A DNA stretch of 64,000 bases, from positions 30,210,266 through 30,274,265 of the forward strand of contig NC_084837.1 in NCBI RefSeq assembly GCF_033115175.1. Direction: 5' to 3'. Position 1 is the stretch's first letter. Each line of letters opens with the position of its first letter. The translations under genes and the position numbers were made by a program. Positions 21,201-36,200 of the stretch are shown in pieces. A model generated the notes under the pieces. It searched no databases. It was given only the letters and a program-made list of their open reading frames with translations, and was not told where the DNA came from. The stretch comes from Lepus europaeus (Eukaryota > Chordata > Mammalia > Lagomorpha > Leporidae).

Positions 21201-24200
21201 CTCCAATATGCTTCCCCAAACCCAAAGATACTTTCCCATCTATTTATCTCTTACTTTTCATTAAACACACAAAAGCACACACACACACAAGTGACTTATC
21301 CAAGGTTACATGGTTCACCAGTGACAGATGGAAATACAGTTGCACAATTCCCAAACCAGTGTTTTACATGAACTATACTATGGCCTTTTATGTGTAATTA
21401 GCCCATCTATACTGGTTCCAGCTACATGATTTCATTTAACCCCCTGAATATCACAAGATAAGTAAAACAATTATTCCTGCAAAGGGAAAGATTTGTCAAT
21501 GCAATGATACATACTTTAGAGAAGCCAGGTATCACTGTATTTTCTGATTCCACACCCCATTATTTTTTACTATTCAAGGTGTCTCCACACAAGTAAATAA
21601 CTATCACAGAAATTCCCTAACCAAAGCTCCAATCCTATATTTCCTAATCATCCAAGACACCCATTTAAGTGACATAGAAAATTCAAATACATTCAACTCT
21701 ACTCCCTCAACTCTACTGCTTCTCTTACATTCACAATTACACTAAATAACACCACTGAGTGCCCAGAAACCAAAAAGTTAGTCAACTCAGAGTAATTCTC
21801 AACAACTGTTAAAATCCTGACTCCTACACATCTCCTGAATCCTGCTTCTCTTGACCATTGCTGCCATATTTAAGGCCCTCATCCTGTCTGGGGTTCTTGG
21901 GAAAGCATTATGATTGGTTCATTTGCCTTCAGTTTCTTGCTTTTAATTCTCAAAAGCTGCACTTAAGTACAATGGCTAATGAGAAACATGGCATCATTAA
22001 AAGATTAAATGGCATTCATAAATCAGGTATTTATACTTGCGTTTTCCACATCCTAACAGTAGAATAATGCATTAAATAATAGGTTGTTTCACAATGTTAT
22101 AAAGGCATTTAAAGACACAAACCTGTTTTTTCTCTGTCCTTTTCCACAATCACACATATTCTTTCAAACATGCTCTGCAAGCGTTGGATCTGCTCAATGA
22201 GCTTGTTCTTATTGATACTATTTATCATCTCAGATTGAGACCTCCTTTCCACCACCATGCGGTTACTCACAATGTAATCACAGCCATTAAGAGGACAAAC
22301 CTCTACGTGTAACCCATGGATTGCTCTTAGCGAAGAAATTACTTGTAAGCCAGAAGTTATTTCACGGCTATCTACAAGGATATAGGTTCTCTCTGTTTCC
22401 TGTAGAAGTCCAAGAGAAGTATTTGTCCCAGTCGAATGTGGTCTTAAATTCGAACAGTATGTCCTTGAAATTCTGGCATCTTCCAGAATAGTACCAGCCT
22501 GAAGATAAAACCAAAAAGGAAAAAACTGGTCACAATCAGGTTAAATACATATTAGCGGGCACAGTGCTGTAAGTGCAGCAGGTTAAAGCCTCGGCCTACA
22601 ATGCCAGAATCCCATTCGGGCACCAGTTCGAGTCCCAGCTGCTCCACTTCCAATCCAGCTCCCTACTTGCACCTAAGAAAGCAGTGGAAGATGCTCTGGT
22701 CCCCTGTACCCACGTGGGAGACCCGGAAGAAGCTCCTGGCTCCACGCCTTGTTTAGCCGGCGCCGTGGCTTAACAGGCTAATCCTCCACCTGGGGCACCG
22801 GATTCTATCCCGGTTGCCCCTCTTCCAGGCCAGCTCTCTGCTATGGCCCGGGAAGGCAGTGGAGGATGGCCCAAGTGCTTGGGCCCTGCACCCACATGGG
22901 AGACCAGGAGAAGCACCTGGCTCCTGGCTTTGGATCAGCGAGATGCACCGTCCGCAGCGGCCATTGGAGGGTGAACCAGCGGCAAAAAGGAAGACCTTTC
23001 TCTCTGTCTCTCTCTCTCTCTATCCACTCTGCCTGTCAAATAAATAAATAAATCCTTTTAAAAAAAATATCCTTGTTTCCTTCAACTCGAACAAAGTTAA
23101 TAAATGAAGGAATAAGCCAACACTCTTACAACTCAAAATGTATTGTAAGGCTATAATTAACAAAAGCTAATAGAAGAATGTGAAGAATTAGAAACTCTAA
23201 AAATGAACAGTAAAGAAAGGAAGTTAAAAAGGAGAATTACAATTTTTAGTCTGGAGAATAGACAAATTGGCAGTTAAATAATAACACTTAAAGCAGATTA
23301 CAATTCAATCTGAAAAATGAGGAAACTAGATATGATTGAAAAATAATTGGGAGATTAGATGACCAGAAAGTGCTGCCAACTGAAAACAACTACACCTGCT
23401 AAACATACATGTTTTCAAAAAAATATGTTAAATTATCTAACTAGGGTGACAATAAAGTAAGGAATGCACAGAGGTCAACAAAAAAATGAATGTGAGATTC
23501 TCGGGAGTTAACTAAGCCAGGAGATTTTCGGAAAGTATTTGCCAAATGCTGTTGACAATGAGCTACCCTTCTGAAAGATTCATGGGGCACTATAAACATG
23601 CAGAGTGCTACATGTCCAAATCCTTACCCCCAAAACCAACATTTAGCATAAATGTATATGACAAGTGAACCTATTCCATAAATGCAGAAAGCACAAACAC
23701 ACTTCTCAACGTTTTTTAAATTTTTTTTTTTTTTTAAATTTGAAAGAGTTTAGAGAGAGAGAGATCTCCATTTACAGGTTTACTCCCCAAATGGCAGCAA
23801 TGGCCAGGGATGGAGCAGACTGAAGCCAGGAATCAGGAACTCTGCATGTCTCCCTTGTGGGTGGCTGGTATCTAAATGCCATCTTCCACTGTTTTCCTAG
23901 GAGCATAAGCAGGGAGCTGGAGTGGAAGAGAAGCAGTCAAGATTGGAACAGGCACTCACATGGGATGCCAGCACTGCAGACCGTGGCTTAACCTACTGAA
24001 CCACAACACTGGCCCCATAAACACACTTCTCAATCTTGAGATCCACTAGAAAGGGAAAACATCATCAGAATGGATAACTACAAACTGGTCCTCCAGCCTT
24101 CCTGTGCATTTGTGGTCAAGATGGCACATAAAATTCCAGTGGTCCACAAACACCTCAAACAAATAATTCAAAATACTCTCACAAAAGAAATGAAAATGAC

Positions 24201-27200
24201 TCTTCTGTAACATTCAGTATGAAAAGATTCTTCAAATTTGCTGAGATAGGGGCCGGCACTGTGGCACAGTGGGTCAAAGCCCCGGCCTGCAGCACCGGCA
24301 TCCCATATGGATGCAGGTTTGAATCTAGCTGCTCCACTTCTGATCCAGCTCCTTGCTAATGTGCCTGGAAAAGCACTAGAAGATGGCTCAAGTGTGTAGG
24401 CCCCTGCACCTATGTGGGAGACCTGGAAGGAGCTACTGGCTCCTGGCTTTGGATTGGCGCAGCTCCGGTTGTTGCAGACATTTGGGGAGTGAACTGGTGG
24501 ATGGAAGACCTCTCTCTACCTCTCTTTGTAACCGTCAAATAAATAACAAATCTTAAAAAAATTTTTTTCTAAAAATTTTGCTGAGATAAAAAGGAACAAT
24601 TAAAACTATGTCACCACAATGACAACATTCTTTGTTGATGAGGCTGTGAAGGATTCAAGAATTCTTTTATATTGCTGTTAGTAACTCAGTAAAACCCCTA
24701 TGGGGAAATTAGCAACACTTACAACATTCCATATACATTTATCTTTTGGAGAAACTCCTCTTCAAGGTGTATATCCCAAAGCTACATGAGAAGGACATGC
24801 AATGGATGTTTGTTACAGGAATATTTATGATAATGAAATATTATAAACCCAAATTAGAATCGATATGGAACTGTTGAAAAAAGTTATAACCATAGGGGCT
24901 GGCGCTGCTGCATAGCAGGTAGGGCCACCGCCTACAGTGCCAGCATCCCATATGGGCACTGGTTTGATTCCCGGCTGTTCCACTTCCGATCCAGCTCTCT
25001 GCTGTGGCCTGGGAAAGCAGTGGAGGATGGTCCAAATCCTTGGGCCCCAGCACCTTCATGGGAGACCCGTAAGAAGCTCCTGGCTCCTAGCTTCAGATCG
25101 GCTCAGCTCTGGCCACTGCAGCCAATAGGGGAGTGTACCAGTGGATGGAGGACCTCTCTCTCTCTCTCTCTCTGCCTCTCCTCTCTTCTGTGTAACTAAC
25201 TTTCAAATAAGTAAATCTTTAAAAAAAATTATAGCCATAAAGGAAGGAGTATACAGCTGCAAAAACTAACAAGGAATCCAGATCTATATATTACCATAAA
25301 GTGAACCACAGAATGCATTTTTTAAAGTAAAAGATGGGAAAAAGTGTGTATTATATGCTAAAGAAATTAAAAATATAAATTTATTTAATTATAGATTTCA
25401 AAAAATGAGAAAACAACCTAAGCATAGTTTTAGATTATTGCCTAAAATACTTTATTTTTCAGGTTTTATTTGGAATCATGTAAATATGTTACATAATTAT
25501 AGAACAAAAATTTGAAAGAATTTATAGGGGCTAGCAATGTGGCATATCAGGCAGAGCCATTGCCTGCAGTGCCAGCATCCCATATGGCACCGGTTCAAGT
25601 CCTGGCTGCTCCAATTCCGATCCAGCTCTCTGCTATGGCCTGGGAAAGCAGTAGAAGATGGCCCAAGTCCGTGGGCCCCTGCACCCATGTGGGAGACCTG
25701 GAAGAAGCTCCTGGCTCCTGGCTTCAGATCGATGCAGCTCCAGCCATTGTGGCAATCTGGGGACTGAGGCAGTGGATGGAAGGACCCCCCTCCCCCTGCC
25801 TTTCTCTCTGCCTCTCTGTAACTGCCTTTCAAATAAATAAATTCTTAAAAAAAAAAAAAAAAGAGAATCTATAAAAGTAAAACAAACTAACCTTAATATA
25901 TATCCAGTTTGATGGAATAATCAGAATGATTACAAATAGTTTGTAAAGAATTATAAATTCTTCTTTAAACAAAAAGAATTACAAAACATATCTTAAACCT
26001 GATTTCAGTAAGATTGATGATAGTAATGGTACTATTATTCTGAAAATATACAGTTTTTAGAATAACACAAGTTAACTATGTATCTTATTATTCCCTATAT
26101 GGGGTATATTCAAAAAGCTTATGAAAAACTATACATGGGGCCGGCGCCGTGGCTCACTTGGCTAATCCTCCGCCTGCGGCGCCTCCCCGGGTTCTAGTCC
26201 AGGTTGGGGCGCCGGATTCTGTCCCGGTTGCTCCTCTTCCAATCCAGCTCTCTGCTGTGGCCCGGGAAGGCAGTGGAGAATGGCCCAAGTCCTTGGGCCC
26301 TGCACCTGCATGGAAGACCCGGAGGAGGCACCTTGATTCTGGCTTCGGATTGGCACAGCACACTGGCCGCAGCACACTGGCCATAGCGGCCATTTGGGGG
26401 ATGAACCAATGGAAAGGAAGACCTTTCTCTCTGTCTCTCTCTCTCACTGTCTAACTCTGCCTGTCAAAAAAAAGAGAAAAACTATACATGGATTTCAAAA
26501 TTTCTTGTACTAACATAAGCTTATCTTTAATTCCATTTTTTACAAACTTTTTGAAATGGCTTTGTATGATTGAGAGCTAGAATTCTACACATGGGAGAAA
26601 GGGAGATAAAGATATGAAATTAAAGGGATTGCATGAAAAACCCATACTCCTAAAGTTGAAATATTAGTATGAATTCATAAAGTATATCAGCTTGCTTGTG
26701 TGAGTGTATGTCTGTTTGTAAGGAAAATACATGCAAGGAGTCTTTAAAACATTTACTGAAAATGCACATTATAAAAAACTGGCATGGGTTTCAAAATCTT
26801 TTATCTTTTGATTCCATTTTCAAAAAATTTTTAAATGTCCTCATATTAGTTTACCATATCAGAGCACTGGTTCTAGTCCAATTCCTTGCTAGTGCACCTG
26901 GGAAAGTAGCATAAGATGACCCACGTACTTGGGTTTCTGCCACCCACGCGTGAGACCCGGGCAGAGTTCCCAGTTCCTGGCTTCAGCTTGCCTCAGCCCC
27001 ACTGTTGTGGCCATTTGGGAAATTAACCAGTGAATAGAAGATACCTTTGTCACTCTGCCTTGCAAATAAATTAATCATTAAAAAAAAAAAAAAACTAAAG
27101 GAAGAACTAGAAAAAAATTATCTAAAAAAAAAATTATCTAAATAGAATATAGCTTTCTACAGAAGTATAAAGAAAGAAAACTGGATGTCATAAAAATGGT

Positions 27201-30200
27201 ATATATTCATTTGTCAAAACACACTAAAACCAATGGCAAGCTACAAGAAATATTATTTGCAATATACTTGTACATTACAAAGCAAGCTGTTAATAATATT
27301 TGAACATCTGAAAGTTTCTGATAAGACAGTTTTCTTTCAGCTCAATTTTCCCCCTCCTAAGTTAAAGAAAGAAGAATCAAACAATATAGAATTGTATTAG
27401 ATAATAAACGAAAATTTTAAACACAATTCTGTTCAAATCTATTTATCTCTTTTCATGATATACAAAGTATTATTAACCTATATCTGCCTTTAAGGAAGGG
27501 AGCACTAAAGTAGTAACGTCCTTCAGGGGCTGGCTTTGTGGCCTAGTAGCTTAAGCCTTCACTGGCAGTGCCAGCATCCCACATGGGTACGAATTCATGT
27601 TCCTGCTTCTCCACTTCTGATCCAGCTCTCTGCTAATACACCTGGGAAAGCACCTTGGGCCCCTGCACCCACATGGGAGTCCTGGAAGAAGCTCCTGGCT
27701 CCTGGCTTCAGATTGGTCCAGCTCTTGCTATTGCAGCCATTTAGGGAGTGAACCAGCAGATGAAAGACCTCTCTCACTCTCTCTCTGCATCTCCTTCTTT
27801 GAAACTCTTTCAAATAAATAAATGAATCAAAAAATTATTTAAAGAAAATCTTTATTTCAGTCTTATCCCTAAATAATAACCCAAGAATTTAATAAATATT
27901 TACAGTTAAGGGATTCCTATTAGCATGACCTTAACCCCTATTTAGCAAAATAATTGTAACTATAAATTCAATAAAGAGAAGGTGAAATTGTACTTAGCAG
28001 CCATTCTTGAAAAAAAATTAATTCAGGAAGCCAGATGCTACCACTAAACCCCCTACCCAAACAGAAAGATGACAGAGTTATATACTTGCAGCTTTTTGAG
28101 AAGTTAATCTGAGAACCAGTTCTGAGCACATAATTGCTGTTCATTTCATTTTATAGGAAACTGTTTTTTTTCCAGAAATTAAATTTAAGATTTATTTATT
28201 TACTTGAGAGGCAGCAACAGACAGAGAGAGGGAGAGACAGAGAAAGGTCTTCCATCCACTGGTTCACCCCCCGAAATAGCCACCATAGCCATACCTAGGC
28301 CAATCTGAGGTCAGGTGCCAGGAGCCTCCTCCAGGTTTCCCACGTGGGTGCAGGAGTCCAAGCACCCAGGCCATCTTCCACTGCATTCCCAGGCCATTAG
28401 CAGGGAGCAGAATCAAAAGTGGAGCAGACAGCACTGCAGGTGGAGGCTTAACCCACTATATCTCAGCACTGACCACAGAGACTGTATTTTTTTAAAAAAA
28501 AAAGATTTACTTTTTATTTATTTGAAAGGCAGAGTTATAGATGGAGGAGGAGAGACAGGAGGGGAGGGATCTTCCCTCCACTGGTTTCCTGGCCAGATGG
28601 CCACAATGGTAGAGTCTGGGCCAGGCTGAAGCCAGGAGCCAGGAGCTTCATCCGAGTTTTCCACATGGGTCCAGGGACCCAAACACTTGGGCCATCCTCT
28701 GCTGCTTTTGCAGGCCCATTAGCAGGGAGCTGGATCAGAAGTGGAGCAGCCAGTTCTCGAACTGGTACCCATGTAGGATGCCAGCATCACAGGCAGAGGC
28801 TTAATCTATTATGCCACAGCACTGGTCCCAAAACTGTATTTTTCTACATCCTTTTAATAAAATTATCAAGTGTTTTATATGATGTTAATTAAAAACCTAA
28901 CACATTTGAAAAGTTAAAAGCTGGGCATCCTATAAATTACCCATACAATTTAGTGAGCTATTTTCTAGGTGTAAGAAATTTTCTTTTGCTGTGGTTTTGC
29001 AGGTAAAGCTGCTGCCTGCAGTCCCTGCCTCTTACATGGGCACTGGTTCAAGTCCTGACTGCTCCACTTCCAATCCAGTTCTCGACTAATGACCTGGGAA
29101 AGCAGCAGAGCATGGCCCAAGAGTTTGGGTCCCTGCACCCATGGGAGATCTGAAAGAAGCTCCTGGCTCCTGGCTTCAGATCAGCCCAGCTCTGGCTGTT
29201 GCGGCCATTGGGGAGTGAACCAGAGGGTGGAAGGTCTCTCTCTCTCTGTTTCTTCCCCTCTCTCTGTACCTCTGCCTTTCAAATAAATCAATCTTTAAAA
29301 AAACTTTTTTTCTTCAGTGTTTTTGTTTGGGGGAGTTAATTTTTCTTTGACCTAGTTCTTTAATATAAAGCACACAGAAAAAAAGCAATTAAAAAAACCT
29401 GTGGTAAACATAGAAAGGCTTTTTTCTTTAATTTGATCCATACCTTCAACTGAGTTGGAAATTTTCCATAGTCTTTCTGTGAATCGATGGTAGCAAACAA
29501 TGATGATGTAGATTCAGTTTTGTTCTGGTTCTCAGGTAAGTTCAAGACTTCAGAAATTGTATCCTTTAAATTAAGCGATGTCTGTTGTCTCTGGTTTGAT
29601 GATTGATTAACTATTGGATTAGGATGGACCTTCGACTGCAGTGAACACTCATTAGGCAATAAATTCAAACAATGGTCCTGTTGTTTGTTATTGTTAATGG
29701 TGCTTGTGTTAACCACAACACTGGATTCTCTTTTATCATTTACATTGTCTTCTTCCTCACTTGAATCATCTGGTAAAATAATTCTGGATAATTTCTTTTT
29801 TGAACCTGCACAATTCTGTTTTGCCTTCATTTGTTTTAGCATTACTGCCCTCCGGGTTTTATATTTTTTACTCCCACTGGTGACACAATCTTCAGTTATT
29901 AAGTTAAAATCTATACAAGTTTCTTCTTCACTCGATTGGCTTTTGCAAGACTCTTCTTCACCAACACAAAAACTGTCCTCTAAATAGGTTTCATCTTGTT
30001 CAGGAATCTACAGTAAAAACAGAAAAATATCTTAAATTTAATTCATATAACCATCAGGCATTTAATATATTCTTTCAAGCACATGACATCTTAATATTTG
30101 TTTCACTTACTTTATTAATTCAGTCACTCATTCAGCTAACATACACTGAATACATTCTTTATAGAGGAAATTTGGAAGTTTGGGGATATAGGAAAAAGAA

Positions 30201-33200
30201 TGATTTGTCCTCTCAAATATTACAGTCTAATTCAACATTCAGATAACTAGAAAAGAAACAGTAAAAAATGTAGTAAGTGCTAAATAAAAACACAATGGAG
30301 ATGGGAAAAACAGTATCACCAAGCCAAACATGGCAACTTAGAAACAAACAAGACTAACTGAAAAAAAATTAAATTTTTAAATGAAATGAAAATATGTGAG
30401 AATTTAAAATTTAGCCAGTAAATGAAATTCTATTTACTTCAAGCATCTGCCTAATTAGATATCTAATTAGACATTCTAATTAGATCCAAATAAAGAAAGG
30501 ATACTTTGACCAGATTAGGGTTAAAGGAATCCTGAAAACTTAAGCCCATCTTCCTGACACTGGACAGGTATTATGTGAAATAGCTCTGTACAATTTTAGA
30601 GACTAAACAAAGGCTTCAATAACAGGAATATATTTCAATGTCACCACCAGGAAATTCTCTGTGAAATATCCATATAATTCATACCTGGGAGAAAATGTTG
30701 ATGTTATTATGATTCTTCTGGACCATTTTGTACTTATTGCTCAGCAATGGACTATGCAAAGATTTCATATAAATGCCTCTCATTTCAGAATCTGTAAAGA
30801 TAAAAGAATTCAAGGTAAAGTAACAAAATTATTGAAATGAAAACTGGCAAAGTATATAGCTTTGCATATTCCAAAATTACATGATTCAAATCTTAGAAAA
30901 ATATTTTACACAAAATACAATACTAAAAGCTGTCTAAAAACAATTATTTAAAAGTGCAAAAGTAGGAGCCTTCAAGATCAGACCAACTTGTTGGGTGGTC
31001 ACAGACAACTTATAAAAGCTCTGCTAAAATTGCTCTTTCCTGAAAATAAGGATTAGAACTGTTTACACATTCAAAAGAAACGTATGTAGGGTACAGCCAT
31101 AAGTACAACTTTAGGACTGTACCTGATTAACAGAAATATTCAAAACAAAAGCAAAGACATAAGAAATCCAGGCAGAATAGGAAATATGTACTAACATTAA
31201 AAGCCACAGACAAAAGTTTTGCTTCATAACTTTCAGTTAAACAAAAATCAAGAAACATACAGTGTTTTACTTATGCCTATCATTTACAAAAGCTTTAATA
31301 GGTACTTCAGAATGATGCATGGTTGGGACCGACGCTGTGGCATAGCAGGTAAAGCTGCCGCCTGCAGTGCCGGCACCCCATATGGACACTGGTTTAAGTA
31401 CCAGCTGCTCCACTTCTGATTTCGCTCTCTGCTATGGCCTAGGAAAGGAGTAGAAGATGGCCTAAGTCCGTGAGCCCCTGCATCTGCTTAGGAAAACCCA
31501 GAGGAAGCTCCTGGCTCCTGGTTTTGGACTGACGTGGCTCCGGCCCGTTTTGGCCAATTAGGGAGTGAACCAGTGGATGGAAGATTCTCTCTCTCCGTGC
31601 AACTCTTTCAAATAAAATAATCTTTAAAAAAAAATGACACATAAAACAAAAGAAATGTGAATTCTGAAGTACTGTTTTAAAAATCTTTGAAATCGTATGT
31701 ATTTCAAATGCAATGTAATGTGGATTTTAAATTCAACTGGAGTGCCTGTGTTTGAGCCTCAGCTCTGCACCAGTACCAGCATCCAGTTAATGTATGCTCC
31801 CTTCCTGAGAGTCTGCAAGCGGTGATCGCTCGAATAGTTGAGTCCCTGCCTCTCACTCACATGGGAGACCTGGACTGAGTTCCAAGACCTTAGCTTCAGC
31901 CTGGCTAGGTCCTGGCTGTCCATCTCTATACTTTCAAATTAAATAAGCACAATTTTTTAAAAAATTTTTTTGCCAGGCAGAGTTAGACAGTGAGAGAGAG
32001 AGAAAGAGAGAGAGTTATAGACAGTGAGAGAGAGACAGAGAGAAAGGTCTTCCTTCCGTTGGTTCACTCCCCTAATGGCTGCTATGGCCGGCGCTGCACC
32101 GATCCGAAGCCAGGAGCCAGGTGCTTCCTCCCAGTCTCCCATGCGGGTGCAGGGCCCAAGGACTAGGGCCATCCTCCACTGCCCTTCTGGGCCACAGCAG
32201 AGAGCTGGACTGGAAGAGGAGCAACCAGGACTAGAACCCGGCGCCCCAATCGGAACTAGAACCAGGGATGCTGGCGCCGCAGGCGGCAGATTAGCCAAGT
32301 GAGCCACGGCACTGGCCAAATAAATACAATTTTTTGAAAAATATTTTAAAACATATAGATACAGATCGTTCCTTTCGATCCAAACCACCATCTGCAGCCT
32401 TCCCAATATCTGCTAACATAACGACATCCTTCAGTTGTTCAACCCCCTGACTTTTTTTCTTTCTAATCTATCACAAAATCCTGTCAGTTTTATGTATCCA
32501 GAATATAACGTGTCTTACCTTCCTGAGAGCTACAATCTTTGTCAAAGTCACTATCATTCCTTAATTGGATTATTGCAACAGTTTTTGTTTCCCTGTAGGC
32601 CATTCTCAACAGAGAAGTTGGAGATATGAGGAAAATCAAGATGGCGGAATAGGTAGGGAGCACATTGATAGTTCGGCAACACATAGGTTAATAAAAGTGG
32701 AGATACTGCAGGGTCAAGGAAGAGTAGGGGATGAAACAGCAGAGGAAACTCTTCCGGAACTAGTGATTCACAGTGGACCTGCGTGGAGAGCGTGGGAGCC
32801 CAAGTTCGGGACACCAGCGGCAGACTCAACGCACCAGCGCTGGAATGCGAGGTGAGCCGAACCTCAATAGCCCGAGTCACCAGCGGGCAAGCGGAAAGAG
32901 GAGACTAGAGGGAACGAGGCTTGAAACTCCGTGGGGAAAAGCTCACCAGGCTAACTAGAAGAGAGAGAGGAAAAAAAAAAAAAGTGATCGATACGGACAC
33001 GAGTTTCTCTCCACTCACCCCTCAAAGGCGAGCAAGACAGAGCAGGCGCCATTTTGGACATACGTCATAAGCAGGGCGACCTCAGGTCTGCACCGGCCCT
33101 GAGCCTAGCAGAAAAACCTGACTCTGGGGGGAGGGGTGAAATAACAGGAGATTAGCATCTAACTTGGCAACCCACTGGGAGACTGCAGGAGAATTGGAGC

Positions 33201-36200
33201 CCACACTGAGGGCAGCAGAGATTCCCTGTGTGGTCCTTGGGAAAGAGCTTCCAATCTCTGGCTCCTGTGGGTATATCATTTGCCTGCTAACTACCTCCAA
33301 TTACGTTCAGCTGTGTGGAATTACTTCCCTTTTGAATCAAAAAAAAAAAAAAAAAAAAAAAACAGAGAGAGATTTACCACGCCTAACCTGGGAGTGTCAC
33401 CTTTGACACACCCTCAAACCTGAGGAACCAAACACAGCTCTCAGGCCACACTCATCTCAAGCCTCTAAGGCTCCACCAAAAGCAGACAGTCCACTAAATA
33501 CAGAGCCATAGTATAACAAGAAAAAACACCACAGTGAAGAAACCAAATATCTCCAACATGCCATACAACAAACGCAAAAACCGAGGTAACAAGAACAAGG
33601 AAGACACTATGACGCCCCCAAATGAAAAAGACACCCCAATTCAAGATTATGAAGATGATGAGATAGAAGCAATGCAAGAAGTGGATCTCAAAAAATTGAT
33701 AAGAACATTAAGAAGTTCTCAAAAACAAATTTTTGAACTACAGAAATCCTTAATGGACAAGATAGAAAATCTCTCTTGTGAAAATGAAATATTAAGGAAA
33801 AATCAAAATGAAAGGAAACAACTAGTAGAACAAGAAACTGTGATAGAGACAAGAAATCATAATGAAATGAAGAATTCAATAGATCAAATGACACACACAT
33901 TAGAGAGCCTTAAAAACAGAATGGGCGAAGCAGAAGAGAGAATATCAGACTTAGAAGACAGAGAACAAGAAAGGAAACAGGCAAACCAAAGAAAAGAAGA
34001 AGAAATTAGAAATCTAAAATATATTGTCGGGAATCTACAGGATACTATTAAAAAACCTAACATTCGGGTTCTAGGAGTTCCTGAAGGCATGGAGAGGGAG
34101 AAAGGATTAGAAGGCATTTTCAGTGAGATACTAGCAGAAAATTTCCCAGGTTTGGAGAAGGACAGAGGCATCTTAGTACAGGAAGCTTATAGAACCCCTA
34201 ATAAACATGACCAAAAGAGATCCTCACCACGACACATTGTAATCAAACTCACCACAGTGAAACATAAAGAAAAGATTCTAAAAGGTGCAAGAGAGAAACG
34301 TCAGATTACTCTTAGAGGATCTCCAATTAGACTCACAGCAGACTTCTCATCAGAAACCCTACAAGCTAGAAGGGAATGGCGAGACATAGCCCAGGTACTA
34401 AGAGAGAAAAACTGCCAGCCCAGAATACTATATCCTGCAAAGCTCTCATTTGTGAATGAAGGTGAAATTAAGACTTTTCATAGCAAACAGAAACTGAAAG
34501 AATTTGTTGCCACTCATCCTGCCCTGCAAAAGATGTTTAAAGATGTGTTACACACAGAAACACAGAAACATGGTCACCAATATGAAAGAAGGTAAAGGAA
34601 GGAAACCTCACAGCAAAAGATCACAGGAAGCTCAATTTCTCTTTGACATAGAATTAAACTCTGATGCTCTGTTAAAGCAATGTGTTAAAGTAATCTATTA
34701 TGTTCTCTTGATGTCTGTTAAATTCTAATTGTTCAAAAACAGCTGAATTTTTATTAAGAGCTATGGGTTATTTAACTATGTGCTTATTTTCAAAGATTTG
34801 AATAATCACCTTGTAACAATGATCAAATTTGGTCTATGTTATGTCATGATTTTAAGAAATCTTATTTCAACCAGATATTTTGGATTTTGAGCCTTCTTGG
34901 CATTCTTGACAGGCATTCAAAAAATCAAAGTTTCAAACAATCTGGTCTCTAAAATTTCCAGTAAATCCTGGACTTTGGTTTTTCCAGTTTGGGCCCAACT
35001 GAAAAAATCAAAGGACCTATGTCTCTCATCTTAAGAGACACCAACTAATCAGGCTATTTGGATTATATTAGAAGTACTGTCAAGATGTGGTGTGGTACCA
35101 AACTTTAAGTTTCTATAATGGAAAATGTTATTAATACAAATGTTTGAGAATTAAAAAGTCTAATGATCTTGTGTTACTGGACATGATAGTTATCTTAATG
35201 AGAAAGCCCCAGAGGCCTAAAGGGTTAAATACTTGTAAAATCCTATAGGTGCTTTCAAAAATACTGTGAAGTAAGCAAGTGCCTCTTGTTGGTTGATGAG
35301 TTTATAATTTTAAACATGGCGACTTAAAGTCTTTTGTCATCCATAGTTATATATGATTTGCTGCTCATAAAACTAAAGTGTTGTTGGTTCTGTGTTTAGC
35401 TGTCCTCCTATAGGTTCCTATGGACTTTTTCCAGCCACTTCTATTGTATTCAGTACTTTGGGATGGCTCTGTAAACAGATGAAGCCAATAATGTATTAAC
35501 AGTACCAACTGAGAGAAAGTATGGTTAACTGAATTTACTAAAAACAAAAAGCAATTCAAATCAATTGGCAATCAACAAAAAGAGTTAAAGATTTTAAAAG
35601 CTATTATTAAAATTGCTATATTGGTCTATTATGCCATGTTATATGTGTGTACATATTGTATGTCCACATGGGGAAATTTTATTAAGAGTTTTATTTTAAA
35701 TGGCTTATAGATAAGATTGTCCATAAATTTAAGCTGCTAAAATCAATCAAAGATACATTTTAATTTGTGTGACCTGAATCTCTGTATCATATGTTTTAAA
35801 CTTGTTGGTAGAAAGAAACTAAAAACATTTTAGATGGTTGTGCTTAAGTTTACTGGTTAAACAAACTACACCATGTTAGATATTTAAGAGGTGTTTTCAA
35901 ATACATGATTCTTAAAATTTATAGAAGGCATTGGACCTTCTGGTGAATGTTTTCTTAAGTTGTTATCTAAGGGTTGAAACGGTTTGCTAAGTATTCATGT
36001 AATATTGCTATTGTCAGCAAGTGATCTAGGACTTGCTCCCTCATTTCTCTATTCTAAGCCCAACTTGTTCTTTCATTTCTCTATTCTCTTCAAGGTAGGA
36101 AACTAATTCTATTAAGAAGGAATCTGTAGGACACACAATTTAATCTTTAGACCTTATAAAAGAGATGGCTAACATTTTTCTGTAATAGCATAGCCAAAAC

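Noticed and set aside
21858..22067. 69-codon plus-strand ORF with a hydrophobic N-terminus in a FANCM intron
   Set aside because: No exon borders, no homology that I recognise, and a length expected by chance in AT-rich sequence.
29685..29987. 100-codon plus-strand ORF opposite FANCM exon 20 equivalent
   Set aside because: It is an antisense shadow of the real coding exon and shows no independent features.
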